A stretch of 53,059 bases of DNA from Burkholderiaceae bacterium (GCA_947462685.1 CANHPL010000013.1:1-53059); one strand, 5' to 3'. Positions 27,278 to 40,092 are shown, counted from the first letter of the stretch. Program-made: numbers and translations. Notes: generated from the letters alone by a model not told the origin.

Positions 27278-28341
27278 TGAAAATATGGCTTATCTGTTTA
27301 CTTTATCTTTTTTCAAATATGGTATTTTCCAAAACTCAATTGCCTGAAAATAAATTAAATCTGTCGTTTAAGAATGTGGAGTTAAATGATGTTTTTGAAA
27401 TTTTGGGGCAAGCAGGTAATATTCATTTCATTGGTCATCAACACCTTGAAGGAACTACGGACTTAATTGCTAAAGATGTAACTTGGAAACAAACATTTGA
27501 AATGGTTCTGCGTAGTCATGGGCTATATTTTGTTCAAAACGGCAATATGATCTGGGTAGCGCCGCCTCATGTGATTAAAAATAACTCACAAGCTCTTTGG
27601 GATCATCTGAACCGCCTAGAAGAGCACCCCCAACAAGTAGCCATTGAGGCTTTTATTGTTGAAGTAGACCATCGTTTTAGTCAGGAGTTAGGTGTTAAAT
27701 TGAGTTTATTAAACAAACCCAAAAACTCCTCTGCAGATGGAATACAGTCTAGCTTAAATGCAGATCTAAAAGCAGGTATCAAAAATGGACTTCACCCCGC
27801 TACTGGAAGTATCACTATTATCTCTAAAGGAGCAAAACAAATCCTACAAGCTGAGTTAAGTGCATTGCAGACAAACGGGAAAGGAAAAATTATTTCTAAT
27901 CCCAGAATCGTAACTACTCATCAAGTAAGTGCTGTCATTGAACAAGGCACTGAAATACCTTACACAACTAGTTCCAAAGAAGGGTCTAAAGTTCATTTTA
28001 GGAAGGTGAATTTAAGGCTTGCCGTCATCCCCGAAATACGCCCTGAATATATTAAGCTCGATGTTGAAATATCCAAAGACTCCTTAGGCAAGCAATTTAA
28101 CAACGGACACTCTGTCAATACTAGGGCTTTAAAGTCTTCTCTCATGGTAGAGGAAGGAGGTACGGTCATGATCGGTGGAGTGTTTATTACTATCGAAAGA
28201 GAAGAAACCATTCAAGTTCCAATTCTTGGTGACTTACCTATAATTGGGCAATTATTTCAACATAAAGAAAGAATAAATGATAAAAATGAATTATTAATAT
28301 TTTTAACTCCCACTCTGATTGATCACAATGGGCAAAATTAA
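27277..28341 (+). CDS. Short PilQ/HofQ-type secretin
   Basis: 354 residues with a signal peptide (cleavage near residue 18). Residues 27-97 form an STN/N0 domain (NLSFKNVELNDVFEILGQAG ... GLYFVQNGNMIWVAP). It then passes almost directly to QVAIEAFIVEVDHRFSQELGV and the secretin core (about 175-348) with EEGGTVMIGGVF, VPILGDLPIIGQLF and ELLIFLTP. The N1 (secretin_N) domain and the AMIN domains of normal PilQ (about 700 residues) are absent; even HofQ/ComE types are longer. It should form an outer-membrane ring for pilus or DNA-uptake transport. It lies where pilQ sits next to aroK in relatives. Confidence 0.85.
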   Translation: MKIWLICLLYLFSNMVFSKTQLPENKLNLSFKNVELNDVFEILGQAGNIHFIGHQHLEGTTDLIAKDVTWKQTFEMVLRSHGLYFVQNGNMIWVAPPHVIKNNSQALWDHLNRLEEHPQQVAIEAFIVEVDHRFSQELGVKLSLLNKPKNSSADGIQSSLNADLKAGIKNGLHPATGSITIISKGAKQILQAELSALQTNGKGKIISNPRIVTTHQVSAVIEQGTEIPYTTSSKEGSKVHFRKVNLRLAVIPEIRPEYIKLDVEISKDSLGKQFNNGHSVNTRALKSSLMVEEGGTVMIGGVFITIEREETIQVPILGDLPIIGQLFQHKERINDKNELLIFLTPTLIDHNGQN

Positions 28342-28357
28342 AAAAATAATAAAAATT

Positions 28358-28385
28358 TTGATTCTGTCTCGACCCTGCGTAAAAT
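28358..28385 (+). promoter_or_regulatory. aroK promoter, likely leaderless
   Basis: -35 TTGATT (28358-28363), 16-base spacer, -10 TAAAAT (28380-28385). The last -10 base is seven positions before the A of the aroK ATG at 28392, so the transcript is predicted to start at the start codon. No Shine-Dalgarno lies in between. Confidence 0.5.
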
Positions 28386-28391
28386 TGATGT

Positions 28392-28919
28392 ATGAAATCT
28401 GTTCCTAAAAAAAATATTTATTTAATTGGCCTCATGGGGGCTGGTAAATCCACCGTTGGCAAAATGTTGGCTAAACGGCTGGGGAAAACTTTTTTTGATA
28501 GTGACCATGAGATTGAAAAACGCTGCGGTGTAAAAATTCCAACCATTTTTGAAATGGAGGGTGAAGAAGGGTTTCGGAAAAGAGAGTCGACCGTTATTAA
28601 AGACTTAACTCAACTGGAAAATATTGTTTTAGCCACAGGTGGTGGAAGTATCTTGATGCCTGAAAATCGCTCATTTCTGCATGACAATGGCTATGTTATT
28701 TATTTACGCGCAAATCCTCATGAACTTTGGATTAGAACGAGAAATGACAAAGGTAGGCCCTTGTTAAACACCGCTGACCCACAAAAGCGGTTTAAAGAGC
28801 TGTTTGAGGTACGTGACCCTCTATACTATTCTATAGCGCATCAAACGATTGAAACCGGCAAGCCGAATGTCGCCCAATTAACCAACAAATTAGTGATGCA
28901 ACTGGAGCTAGAGTCATGA
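28392..28919 (+). CDS. aroK: Shikimate kinase AroK
   Basis: 175 residues. It phosphorylates shikimate at O3, step five of the chorismate pathway. P-loop [12 protein letters not shown] (about 13-24), shikimate-binding [13 protein letters not shown] (about 34-46), FRKRES and the GGGS loop (ATGGGSIL, about 81-88) are present, plus lid arginine GRPLL. It overlaps aroB by 4 bases (ATGA). The upstream promoter puts the start of transcription at its ATG. Confidence 0.97.
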   Translation: MKSVPKKNIYLIGLMGAGKSTVGKMLAKRLGKTFFDSDHEIEKRCGVKIPTIFEMEGEEGFRKRESTVIKDLTQLENIVLATGGGSILMPENRSFLHDNGYVIYLRANPHELWIRTRNDKGRPLLNTADPQKRFKELFEVRDPLYYSIAHQTIETGKPNVAQLTNKLVMQLELES

Positions 28920-29998
28920 ACACATTACAAGTTGATCTAGGTAATCGCTCCTACCCAATTTACGTTGGTGAAAAACTCATTCAAAATCACGAATTATTTG
29001 CTCCCCATGTACGTGGTCATTTAAGCATAATTGTTACCAACCCCACGATTGCAGCCTTATATGCTGATCAAGTTGAAAAATCTTTAAAGAACATCGGCCA
29101 ACAAGTGATGAGAGTCATCATTCCTGATGGTGAGGCTCATAAAAATTGGGAAACTTTACAACTCATTTTTAATGGCTTAATGGCCGCTGGGGCTGATAGA
29201 AAAAGTACCATTATTGCGCTTGGTGGTGGTGTTATAGGAGATATGGCAGGCTTTGCTGCGGCTTCTTTTATGCGGGGTATTGCTTTTATACAAATACCGA
29301 CAACCCTCCTTTCTCAAGTAGATTCATCCGTAGGAGGAAAGACGGGTATCAATCACCCCCTGGGGAAAAATATGATTGGTGCTTTCCATCAACCTGTAGC
29401 CGTAATTGCTGATTTACTTACCCTGACAACTCTGCCGCAAAAAGAACTTGCTGCTGGCCTTGCAGAGGTAGTTAAACATGGCGCAATCGCCGATGAGGTA
29501 TTTTTATCTTGGATCGAGTCTCACATCGCGGATCTGAATGCTTGTGATCTTTCTGCTATGGAACATGCAGTATTGCGGTCTTGTGAAATTAAATCTGCCG
29601 TTGTAGCTGCTGATGAAAAAGAAATTGGGATTCGTGCGCATTTAAACTTTGGGCATACCTTCGGTCATGCAATCGAGGCTGGCATGGGTTATGGTGATTG
29701 GTTACACGGCGAAGCAGTTGGTTGCGGAATGGTGATTGCCGCTGAATTATCGAAGGAGCTAGGCTATATTACTTCGCAAGAAGTGCAGCGTTTAACACAG
29801 ATCATTGCAGAACTTTATTTACCAATTACACCTCCAGTATGGTCCGTGCAGAAATACTTAGATTTGATGTCTCATGATAAAAAAGCAGAACAAGGTTCTA
29901 TTAAGTACGTTGTATTAGAAAAACTTGGGCAAGCTAATGTGCAAAAAATTCCTGACAAAACGATTGGCGCCGTGTTGCAACGTTTTGGCGCTACATGA
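28916..29998 (+). CDS. aroB: 3-dehydroquinate synthase AroB
   Basis: 360 residues. NAD-dependent enzyme turning DAHP into 3-dehydroquinate, step two of the shikimate pathway. Family signatures are [13 protein letters not shown] (about 78-90), [21 protein letters not shown] (about 102-122), [19 protein letters not shown] and the zinc ligands in [20 protein letters not shown] (about 243-254) and HGEAVGCGM. Starts within the aroK stop and overlaps dgt by 4 bases, a tightly coupled three-gene unit. Confidence 0.98.
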   Translation: MNTLQVDLGNRSYPIYVGEKLIQNHELFAPHVRGHLSIIVTNPTIAALYADQVEKSLKNIGQQVMRVIIPDGEAHKNWETLQLIFNGLMAAGADRKSTIIALGGGVIGDMAGFAAASFMRGIAFIQIPTTLLSQVDSSVGGKTGINHPLGKNMIGAFHQPVAVIADLLTLTTLPQKELAAGLAEVVKHGAIADEVFLSWIESHIADLNACDLSAMEHAVLRSCEIKSAVVAADEKEIGIRAHLNFGHTFGHAIEAGMGYGDWLHGEAVGCGMVIAAELSKELGYITSQEVQRLTQIIAELYLPITPPVWSVQKYLDLMSHDKKAEQGSIKYVVLEKLGQANVQKIPDKTIGAVLQRFGAT

Positions 29999-31128
29999 AC
30001 ATAGAGCTAGCGCTGTATAGCGCTCAAGCACAAACATCCATTGGAAGGGTTCACCCGGAGCCTTCGGAACCAACTAATTCGGGTAGAAACCCATTTCAAA
30101 GAGATCGGGATCGCATACTTCATTGCGCCGCATTTCGCCGCTTAGAATATAAAACTCAAGTTTTTTTAAATCATGAGGGTGATGACTTTCGTACACGTCT
30201 GACTCATAGTCTAGAAGTGGCCCAAATTGGACGAGCTATTGCAAGACGTTTGCAATTAAATGAGGATTTGGTCGAGGCGATATCTCTAGCGCATGATCTT
30301 GGACACACGCCTTTTGGACACGCAGGTCAAGATGCTTTAAATGCCTGTATGCATCAGCATAATGGTTTTGAGCACAATCTTCAAAGTTTATGGGTAGTTG
30401 ACGAGCTCGAAGAAAGATATCCTACATTTAATGGCCTTAATTTATCTTATGAGACTCGTGAGGGAATCTTAAAACATGTTTCACGTAAAAATATCCGTAT
30501 TCATAAAAATTGGTTAGGCGCACTCGCCGATCGATTCGAAAATAATTTACAGCCGAGTCTTGAAGCTCAATTGGCTAATATTGCTGATGAAGTTGCATAT
30601 AGTAATCATGACATTGATGATGGCATTCGCTCAGGCTTATTAGAGATGGATTCTCTTAATGACACTGAATTATGGAATTCTAGACGTCACATCGTGCTTA
30701 AGTTATACCCAAACCTTGAAGGTAGAAGACTGCGGCATGAGGTCATCCGACACATGCTTCATGTGCTTATAGACGATTTGGTGAACCACTCCAAATTACT
30801 GATAGCGCAGTATCATCCCAAGTCAATCGATGATGTGCGGCATTTACCTCCGTTGATTTCTTTTTCAGATGGAATGAAGCATCAAGTTGTCGAATTAAAA
30901 AGTTTTTTATTTAAAAATTTATATCGGCACCCAAGGGTGGTAGATGTTACGCATGAGGCTGCAACACAAATTAATTTTATGTTTAGCTTTTTTCTAGAAA
31001 ACCCTAGTGAAATTCCTGCGCACTTTAGAGTCCAGGATATCAATCACCCCCATCGACGTATTGCTCACTATATTGCGGGCATGACTGACCGATTTGCCCG
31101 TAGTGAATTTATGCGCTTTACCACTTAA
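29995..31128 (+). CDS. dgt: dGTPase-like HD-domain triphosphohydrolase
   Basis: 377 residues. HD superfamily protein of the deoxyguanosinetriphosphate triphosphohydrolase-like group, expected to remove triphosphate from dNTPs. Metal ligands H...HD...D appear in [11 protein letters not shown] (about 71-81), [15 protein letters not shown] (about 97-111) and [11 protein letters not shown] (about 198-208). [22 protein letters not shown] is the usual N-terminal signature. It ends within the cyaY end: the stop codons of the convergent genes overlap by four bases (TTAA). Confidence 0.95.
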   Translation: MNIELALYSAQAQTSIGRVHPEPSEPTNSGRNPFQRDRDRILHCAAFRRLEYKTQVFLNHEGDDFRTRLTHSLEVAQIGRAIARRLQLNEDLVEAISLAHDLGHTPFGHAGQDALNACMHQHNGFEHNLQSLWVVDELEERYPTFNGLNLSYETREGILKHVSRKNIRIHKNWLGALADRFENNLQPSLEAQLANIADEVAYSNHDIDDGIRSGLLEMDSLNDTELWNSRRHIVLKLYPNLEGRRLRHEVIRHMLHVLIDDLVNHSKLLIAQYHPKSIDDVRHLPPLISFSDGMKHQVVELKSFLFKNLYRHPRVVDVTHEAATQINFMFSFFLENPSEIPAHFRVQDINHPHRRIAHYIAGMTDRFARSEFMRFTT

Positions 31129-31490
31129 CCTTTAACTACGAAATTGATCGCACCTTGAGTTGAGATATATCTTGAGACTGCAGAGTAAAACTCTTCACTA
31201 GTTTTGGTGTCGAGCCATAACGGCTGAACTTTTGTGCCGGCCCATTTGAAATGAAACCCGCCCTCTTTTGCTGCAACCCATAATTCATGTAAAGGAGTTT
31301 GTAGGTTAATTACAATGACCGTCTTATTTGGAAAAGAAATATTTAAGACGCTCGCTTGCCTTTCTAAATCTACATCAAAATCGGTGCTTTCAAATAATCG
31401 CTCAAGTTCATTTTCAATTTTATCGAGAGCAAAGCCCGCTAAATTTTTAAACTCTGAATCGGTGATTTTTTCTACTTTAGATGGCAACAT
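31125..31490 (-). CDS. cyaY: Frataxin-like iron-binding protein CyaY
   Basis: 121 residues, slightly longer than E. coli CyaY (106). An acidic first helix (DKIENELERLFESTDFDVDLE) for iron binding is followed by strands IVINLQTPLHELWVAAKEGGFHFKW and the closing SEEFYSAVSRYIS helix, all characteristic. It regulates iron-sulphur cluster assembly by binding IscS and iron. It is divergent from lptM with a 52-base spacer and convergent with dgt. Confidence 0.95.
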   Translation of the reverse strand: MLPSKVEKITDSEFKNLAGFALDKIENELERLFESTDFDVDLERQASVLNISFPNKTVIVINLQTPLHELWVAAKEGGFHFKWAGTKVQPLWLDTKTSEEFYSAVSRYISTQGAINFVVKG

Positions 31491-31542
31491 ATCTCAGTCT
31501 TTTTTCAATAGTGAAGGCATTTGGCTTCATAATATGGGAATC

Positions 31543-31749
31543 ATGAAACAATTTGCAAAATTACATTTTAGTTTTCTTCTTGGCTTAGGTGGCTTTCTTT
31601 TAATAACCCTTACTGCTTGTGGGGTTAGAGGACCATTATATTTACCCCCGCCGCCTCCAAAGCCGGAAAAACCTACCAAAGTTGAACCCATGGGTATTCA
31701 GTTTCCTTCCCAGTCATCACCCCAAACCCTTCCTTCTAATAAGCCCTAA
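31543..31749 (+). CDS. lptM: LPS translocon maturation lipoprotein LptM (YifL-like)
   Basis: 68 residues. The signal peptide ends with lipobox LTAC (Cys26), directly followed by GVRGPLYLPPPPPKPEKP, the CGxxGPLYxP motif of LptM, which assists LptDE disulphide maturation at the outer membrane. The ATG at 31543 is chosen because GGGA lies 6 bases upstream; an ATG nine bases earlier has none. It precedes lysA by 5 bases, the usual arrangement (lptM-lysA, cyaY divergent). Confidence 0.9.
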   Translation: MKQFAKLHFSFLLGLGGFLLITLTACGVRGPLYLPPPPPKPEKPTKVEPMGIQFPSQSSPQTLPSNKP

Positions 31750-31754
31750 TTTTT

Positions 31755-33053
31755 ATGAATCAATTACCAAAGCTTCTTGGATTTCAATTAAAAAATCAAG
31801 AATGGTTCGCTGAAAACGTTTCTCTAGTCAGTATTGCACAACAGTACGGTACGCCTTGTTACGTCTATAGTAAGCAAGCCCTGATTCAAGCCTTTGCCGC
31901 CTATGAGAAGGCATGCATGCGTCCAGACGGGAGCCGTAGGGCGAGGGTTCATTTTGCGATGAAATCCAACAGTAATTTGGCGATTCTAGATTTGTTTGCA
32001 GGCCTTGGCGCTGGTTTTGATCTCGTGAGCGGTGGTGAGTTAGAGCGTGTCATCGCTGCTGGCGCCTCACCATCCGTATGTGTATTTTCAGGAGTGGGTA
32101 AATCCGTTTCTGAAATATCTCGGGCTCTACAGGTTGGTGTCAAATGCTTTAATGTGGAATCGATCCCTGAACTTACCCGCATCAATGATATCGCTCGACA
32201 GCTTAATCTAATTGCACCTATTTCATTACGCGTCAATCCTGATGTAGATGCAAAAACTCACCCCTATATTTCTACTGGTTTAAAAGATAATAAATTTGGG
32301 ATTGCGTACGAATCTGTCATGGCAACTTATTTGACAGCAAAAAACATGTCCCACTGCAAAATTATCGGGATTGACTGCCATATAGGTTCACAAATTTTAG
32401 ATATTGGCCCCTATATTGATGCTCTTGATCGCATTTTTATATTAATTGAGGGTCTCGGACGACACGGCATTCAAATTCATCACCTTGATATCGGTGGTGG
32501 TCTTGGAATTGATTATGGTGGTGAAGATGCCCCGAACATTACTGATTTTGCTAATACCCTCTTAAACCATATTGAGTCTAAAGGCTTTGGTCATTTAGAA
32601 ATTATTTTTGAACCTGGTCGTTCTTTAGTCGGTAATGCCGGCCTTCTTTTGACTAAGGTGGAATATTTGAAGCCAACTGAGGCGAAAAACTTTTGTATCG
32701 TCGATGCTGCAATGAATGACTTAATGCGTCCTGCGATGTATGAAGCTTTTCATCATATTGAACCGGTATTGCAAAAATCTATACCCTCAAATATCTATGA
32801 TGTTGTTGGTCCTGTATGTGAAACTGGTGATTGGCTTGGAAAAAATCGGTCTCTTGCCGTTGCGCAGGATGATATTCTCATGATTCTTTCTGCTGGAGCC
32901 TATGGCTCATCCATGTCTTCTAATTACAATACTAGACCAAGAGGTGCTGAGGTCATGGTCAGTGATCATACGTCCTACCTCATTCGTGAACGTGAAAGGA
33001 TTCAAAGCTTGTTTTCAGGTGAGCATCTCTTACCCAAAAAAAATGAGGGCTAA
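31755..33053 (+). CDS. lysA: Diaminopimelate decarboxylase LysA
   Basis: 432 residues. PLP enzyme (alanine racemase-like barrel) turning meso-DAP into lysine. PLP lysine in HFAMKSNSNLAIL (about 64-76); HIGSQI, IGGGLGIDYGG (about 245-255), EPGRSLVGNAG (about 286-296) and the catalytic Cys in PVCETGDWLGKNR (about 352-364) are intact. Its last codons (KKNEG-stop) double as the T tract and hairpin of the terminator for the convergent cytochrome gene. Confidence 0.98.
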   Translation: MNQLPKLLGFQLKNQEWFAENVSLVSIAQQYGTPCYVYSKQALIQAFAAYEKACMRPDGSRRARVHFAMKSNSNLAILDLFAGLGAGFDLVSGGELERVIAAGASPSVCVFSGVGKSVSEISRALQVGVKCFNVESIPELTRINDIARQLNLIAPISLRVNPDVDAKTHPYISTGLKDNKFGIAYESVMATYLTAKNMSHCKIIGIDCHIGSQILDIGPYIDALDRIFILIEGLGRHGIQIHHLDIGGGLGIDYGGEDAPNITDFANTLLNHIESKGFGHLEIIFEPGRSLVGNAGLLLTKVEYLKPTEAKNFCIVDAAMNDLMRPAMYEAFHHIEPVLQKSIPSNIYDVVGPVCETGDWLGKNRSLAVAQDDILMILSAGAYGSSMSSNYNTRPRGAEVMVSDHTSYLIRERERIQSLFSGEHLLPKKNEG

Positions 33054-33059
33054 GCCCTC
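33036..33059 (-). terminator. Terminator of the cytochrome c gene, inside the lysA end
   Basis: GAGGGC (33045-33050) and GCCCTC (33054-33059) pair around a TAA loop that is the lysA stop codon. On the minus strand the hairpin is followed by a run of eight T (33036-33043 complement), a textbook intrinsic terminator for the cytochrome gene ending at 33081. In the plus direction there is no T run. Confidence 0.85.
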
Positions 33060-33080
33060 ACGCTATTGATTCAAATTTTA

Positions 33081-33782
33081 TTATTGCAGTCCAGCGATAT
33101 AGTCTGCTACTGCTTGCATTTCTTTATCATTTAACTTGGCAGAAATAGTATTCATCTGTGCGTTTTTACGCTCACCGGCCCGAAAGCTGACTAATTGAGC
33201 TTGGGTATATTCGGCCCACTGTCCACCCACACGTGGATACTGCACAGGGATTCCTGAGCCAGAAGGTCCATGACATGAAGCACATGCTGGAACATTTTTT
33301 GCAGCGATTCCGCCACGATAAATACTCTTACCAAGTTCAATCGTATCTTTGTTTTTAGCGGTGCCAGCTTTATGGGGTTGTTTTTCTAAATAAGCAGAAA
33401 CATTTTTCATATCAACTTCGGTCAGTAGCATGGACATACCCATCATGACTGCATTTGCGCGCTCACCTGATTTAAAGTGTGCAAGTTGGGTAGCTGAATA
33501 CGTTGAATTTTGTGCAGCAAGTTTTGGCCAGGTTCCTGAACTGCTATTACCATTGGCCCCATGACAACCAACACAAGCCGTAATACCTCTTGCGCTATCT
33601 CCATTGGAATATAACGCCTCACCTGCAGAAATATCTGGTTTAGCAGGCTTTGCAGTTGGCTCACTCGCTTGAAGTTGTGCCGTAGCACCGAAAAAAACAA
33701 TAAAGGTAAAGACAGAAAAGTTTTGAATAATATTTTTTAACATAAGTGATAAGCGCATAATGGTATTTATAAGTTTGTTCAT
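33081..33782 (-). CDS. Dihaem cytochrome c4-type protein
   Basis: 233 residues. After a signal/anchor (hydrophobic about 20-35, cleavage near LQA) there are two cytochrome c domains with CVGCH (about 68-72) and CASCH (about 162-166) and distal methionines in the MMGMS and MNTIS regions, the pattern of periplasmic c4 electron carriers feeding terminal oxidases. Three in-frame ATG codons (33782, about 33758, 33743) all lack a good ribosome site, so the start is uncertain. The resB/ccsA maturation genes that often flank it in Burkholderiales are not here. Confidence 0.92.
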   Translation of the reverse strand: MNKLINTIMRLSLMLKNIIQNFSVFTFIVFFGATAQLQASEPTAKPAKPDISAGEALYSNGDSARGITACVGCHGANGNSSSGTWPKLAAQNSTYSATQLAHFKSGERANAVMMGMSMLLTEVDMKNVSAYLEKQPHKAGTAKNKDTIELGKSIYRGGIAAKNVPACASCHGPSGSGIPVQYPRVGGQWAEYTQAQLVSFRAGERKNAQMNTISAKLNDKEMQAVADYIAGLQ

Positions 33783-33804
33783 TTTATTTATGTAATTTTA
33801 CAAT
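33775..33804 (+). promoter_or_regulatory. Possible engB-hemB promoter
   Basis: -35 TTGTTC (33775-33780), 18-base spacer, -10 TACAAT (33799-33804); start near 33811, 15 bases before the engB ATG. It overlaps the 5' end of the divergent cytochrome gene. Moderate match only. Confidence 0.4.
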
Positions 33805-33825
33805 AGCTTTATTTTTCTATCATTT

Positions 33826-37091
<3,266 letters not shown>

Positions 37092-37099
<8 letters not shown>

Positions 37100-37436
37100 A
37101 TAATTGTTGTCCTGATTGTCCTAATTCCTCTAACATCCAATGTAAATAGGTGTTATCTATTTCAAGTATTGGAGTTATTGCTATTTCGGGAATCTCATAA
37201 GGATGGAGCTGTTTGACACAAACTTGTATAGCCGCCCAATACGTTTGAATCGATTTGGCGTGCATCATTACCTCTTGGCTATTTTCTAATTGATTCTGCC
37301 AGCGATACAAACTTTCGATGACTGAAAATTGCGCACAAGCAATTAATCGTTTTTCAATTAACTCTTTAGCTATTTCTAAGGCAATTTCCCTATTGGGAAA
37401 ACTAACCATAACAATGATAGGCTGATGTGTATTCAT
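37092..37436 (-). CDS. cutA: Divalent-cation tolerance protein CutA
   Basis: 114 residues, trimeric PII-like fold. Typical signatures are IALEIAKELIEKRLIACAQF (Cys near 35), ESLYRWQNQLENSQEVMMHAKS (about 41-62) and LHPYEIPEIAITPI (about 77-90). Linked to copper tolerance through the adjacent dsbD in E. coli as well; biochemical role unclear. Its start codon follows the rplQ terminator region by about 50 bases. Confidence 0.95.
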
Positions 37437-37488
37437 ATTGGTATTTCTAATACCTTATTGTGTCAGAGTTTTCTAAGGTTTGCATAAC

Positions 37489-37523
37489 AAAAAAGCCAGG
37501 ATCAAATCGAGCCTGGCTTTTTT
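37489..37523. terminator. Bidirectional terminator after rplQ (end of the ribosomal run)
   Basis: AAAAAAGCCAGG (37489-37500) and its complement CCTGGCTTTTTT (37512-37523) form a 12-bp perfect stem with an 11-base loop, with T tracts on both strands. It ends the minus-strand alpha/spc/S10 transcript 15 bases after the rplQ stop. Confidence 0.9.
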
Positions 37524-37538
37524 GATTACGTCGTAAAC

Positions 37539-37931
37539 TTACTCTGCTTCTACAGCCTCAGTTTCATCCATTTCTGGACGATCGACTAATTCGACTAGAG
37601 CCATTGGTGCATTGTCACCAACTCGAAATCCAAATTTTAGGATTCGAGTATAGCCACCTGGACGTGCAGCATAACGTGGTCCTAATTCTGTAAAGAGTTT
37701 GGTTACCATTCCACGATCACGTAAGCGATTAAACGCTAAACGACGATTCGCTAAATTATCTTTTTTACCAAGCGTAATTAATGGCTCTACAACACGACGC
37801 AACTCTTTAGCCTTTGGTAATGTTGTCTTAATCAACTCATGCTGTAACAATGAGTTGGACATATTACGCAACATCGCTAAACGATGGGAAGATGTACGAT
37901 TGAGCTTACGCAGTCCGTTTCCGTGACGCAT
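37539..37931 (-). CDS. rplQ: 50S ribosomal protein L17
   Basis: 130 residues. [20 protein letters not shown] (1-20) and [16 protein letters not shown] are the L17 signatures; [21 protein letters not shown] closes the domain, followed by a short acidic tail. It is part of the 50S subunit near the exit tunnel. Last gene of the alpha operon, 15 bases after rpoA, ahead of the strong terminator. Confidence 0.98.
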   Translation of the reverse strand: MRHGNGLRKLNRTSSHRLAMLRNMSNSLLQHELIKTTLPKAKELRRVVEPLITLGKKDNLANRRLAFNRLRDRGMVTKLFTELGPRYAARPGGYTRILKFGFRVGDNAPMALVELVDRPEMDETEAVEAE

Positions 37932-37946
37932 GATACTTCCTTTCTA

Positions 37947-38927
37947 TTATTTCTCTAGACCTGTTGGCGGCCAGCTTTCTAACTTCATTCCTAAAGTTAA
38001 TCCGCGAGCAGCTAAAACGTCTTTAATTTCATTAAGGGATTTACGTCCCAAATTAGGCGTCTTTAATAACTCATTTTCAGAGCGTTGAATTAAGTCGCCA
38101 ATGTAATAAATATTTTCAGCTTTTAGACAATTCGCTGAACGAACCGTTAACTCTAAATCATCTACAGGACGCAACAACATTGGATCGACCATTGGTGAGC
38201 GCGCAGACTGTATATCACCTATAACTTGATTATTCTCTAATGCTGCAAAGACTACAAGTTGATCAACTAAGATTCCAGCTGATTGACGAATAGCTTCCTC
38301 AGGTGTAACGACGCCATTGGTTTCAATTGTCATTACTAGTCTGTCTAAGTCAGTGCGTTGTTCAACGCGAGCAGACTCAACAGCATAACTAACACGCTTG
38401 ATAGGACTAAATGATGCATCCAAAACAATGCGGCCAATTAATTTGGTGTTTTCATCTGAATAATGACGTTGGTTGCCAGGTACATAACCACGTCCTTTTT
38501 CAATTTTAATTTGCATATCTAACTTGCCACCTGCAGATAAGTTTGCAATGACGTGTTCAGGATTAATTAATGTGATGTCGTGGGGTAAATCAATGTCGGC
38601 AGCAGTTACTACACAAGGGCCTTCTTTACGTAACATCACTGTAACTTCATCGCGTGACTCAAGCTTAAATACAATACCTTTTAAATTGAGTAACAAATTA
38701 ACTACATCTTCTTGAACGCCATCTAATGTGGAGTACTCATGTACTACGCCACCAATACTAACTTCAGTTGGTGCGTAACCAGCCATTGAAGATAAAAGTA
38801 CGCGGCGCAATGCGTTACCAAGAGTATGGCCATAGCCACGTTCAAATGGCTCCATAACGACTTTTGCCTGATTAGGGCCAATTGCTTCTACAGAAATAAT
38901 TTTGGGCTTCAGCAGTGTTGTTTGCAT
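37947..38927 (-). CDS. rpoA: RNA polymerase alpha subunit
   Basis: 326 residues. N-terminal dimerisation domain ([21 protein letters not shown] about 29-49, [23 protein letters not shown]) and C-terminal alpha-CTD (about 250-315: [22 protein letters not shown] and the helix [20 protein letters not shown]) that contacts UP elements and activators. Within the alpha operon between rpsD and rplQ. Start and length match the family. Confidence 0.99.
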   Translation of the reverse strand: MQTTLLKPKIISVEAIGPNQAKVVMEPFERGYGHTLGNALRRVLLSSMAGYAPTEVSIGGVVHEYSTLDGVQEDVVNLLLNLKGIVFKLESRDEVTVMLRKEGPCVVTAADIDLPHDITLINPEHVIANLSAGGKLDMQIKIEKGRGYVPGNQRHYSDENTKLIGRIVLDASFSPIKRVSYAVESARVEQRTDLDRLVMTIETNGVVTPEEAIRQSAGILVDQLVVFAALENNQVIGDIQSARSPMVDPMLLRPVDDLELTVRSANCLKAENIYYIGDLIQRSENELLKTPNLGRKSLNEIKDVLAARGLTLGMKLESWPPTGLEK

Positions 38928-38951
38928 ATATTTTCCTTAGGGATGCCTCAA

Positions 38952-39575
38952 TTAACGTGAATAAAGTTCGACAATCAAGCTTTCGTTGATATCACCACTA
39001 AGTTCATCACGGTCAGGAACTTTTTTAAATGTTCCTTCTAATTTAGTGGCGTCAACGCTAACCCAACTTGCAGGTCCAATTTGTTGCGCTAAGGTTAAGG
39101 CTTCTTGAACACGAGTTTGTTTCTTTGCTTTCTCACGGATAGCAACAATATCGCCAGGCTTGACTTGCATTGAAGGAATGTTCACTACATCACCATTCAC
39201 TACAATTGCTTTATGAGACACTAATTGTCTTGCCTCAGAACGAGTTGATCCAAATCCCATACGATAAACTACATTATCTAAACGAGACTCTAATAAAGCC
39301 AATAAAGTTTCACCAGTATTTCCTTTGCGGCGATCTGCTTCGGCAAAATAACGTCTAAATTGACGCTCAAGAATGCCATACATTCTTTTAACTTTTTGCT
39401 TTTCGCGCAACTGGTTACCATAGTCTGAAGTGCGAGCACCAGAAGTTCGGCCATGTTGACCTGGCTTACTATCTAACTTGCATTTATCAGCAAGTGGGCG
39501 ACGAGCGCTTTTTAAAAATAAGTCGGTACCTTCCCGACGTGATAATTTAGCCTTAGGGCCTATATAACGTGCCAC
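38952..39575 (-). CDS. rpsD: 30S ribosomal protein S4
   Basis: 207 residues. [20 protein letters not shown] is the start; the S4 RNA-binding domain is [39 protein letters not shown] (split over about 90-130). The N-terminal zinc cysteines are absent (one Cys only), so it is the zinc-independent form. S4 is an assembly protein and, in E. coli, represses the alpha operon. It lies 24 bases before rpoA and 97 bases after rpsK. Confidence 0.98.
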   Translation of the reverse strand: MARYIGPKAKLSRREGTDLFLKSARRPLADKCKLDSKPGQHGRTSGARTSDYGNQLREKQKVKRMYGILERQFRRYFAEADRRKGNTGETLLALLESRLDNVVYRMGFGSTRSEARQLVSHKAIVVNGDVVNIPSMQVKPGDIVAIREKAKKQTRVQEALTLAQQIGPASWVSVDATKLEGTFKKVPDRDELSGDINESLIVELYSR

Positions 39576-39672
39576 GTGTATTTCCTTTCTTTGCCGCTGT
39601 TTTCACAGTGGGTAAGTCCAAATATATGAATTTGAACGGTGGGCTTAATTTAAAAAATCGCGTTTAAAAAAC

Positions 39673-40074
39673 TTAAATGCGACGACGCTTAGGGGGGCGA
39701 CAACCATTATGAGGAACTGGAGTCACATCCTGAATCTCAGTAATCTTGATGCCTAAACCGTTAAGTGCTCTAACTGCAGACTCACGTCCAGGACCAGGAC
39801 CCTTGATTTGTACTTCTAAATTTTTAATACCGCATTCAATTGCTGCTTTACCAGCAACTTCAGCTGCAACTTGAGCAGCAAATGGGGTTGACTTTCTTGA
39901 ACCTTTGAAGCCCTGTCCGCCAGAGGTTGCCCAAGAAAGAGCATTTCCTTGGCGATCAGTGATCGTAACGATAGTATTGTTGAATGATGCATGCACGTGT
40001 GCAATGCCATCAGCAATATTCTTTTTAACCTTCTTACGAACTCTTGTTGCGTTCGCTTGTTGTGGTTTTGCCAT
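39673..40074 (-). CDS. rpsK: 30S ribosomal protein S11
   Basis: 133 residues. Characteristic [21 protein letters not shown] (about 29-49), [14 protein letters not shown] and the C-terminal [18 protein letters not shown]. It lines the mRNA exit on the 30S platform. The 97-base spacer to rpsD (39576-39672) is the largest in the alpha operon; it contains a CTGT-GAAA-ACAG mini-hairpin and A/T-rich sequence but no promoter I would defend. Confidence 0.98.
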   Translation of the reverse strand: MAKPQQANATRVRKKVKKNIADGIAHVHASFNNTIVTITDRQGNALSWATSGGQGFKGSRKSTPFAAQVAAEVAGKAAIECGIKNLEVQIKGPGPGRESAVRALNGLGIKITEIQDVTPVPHNGCRPPKRRRI

Positions 40075-40092
40075 ATCAGTTCCGCTTTCCTA

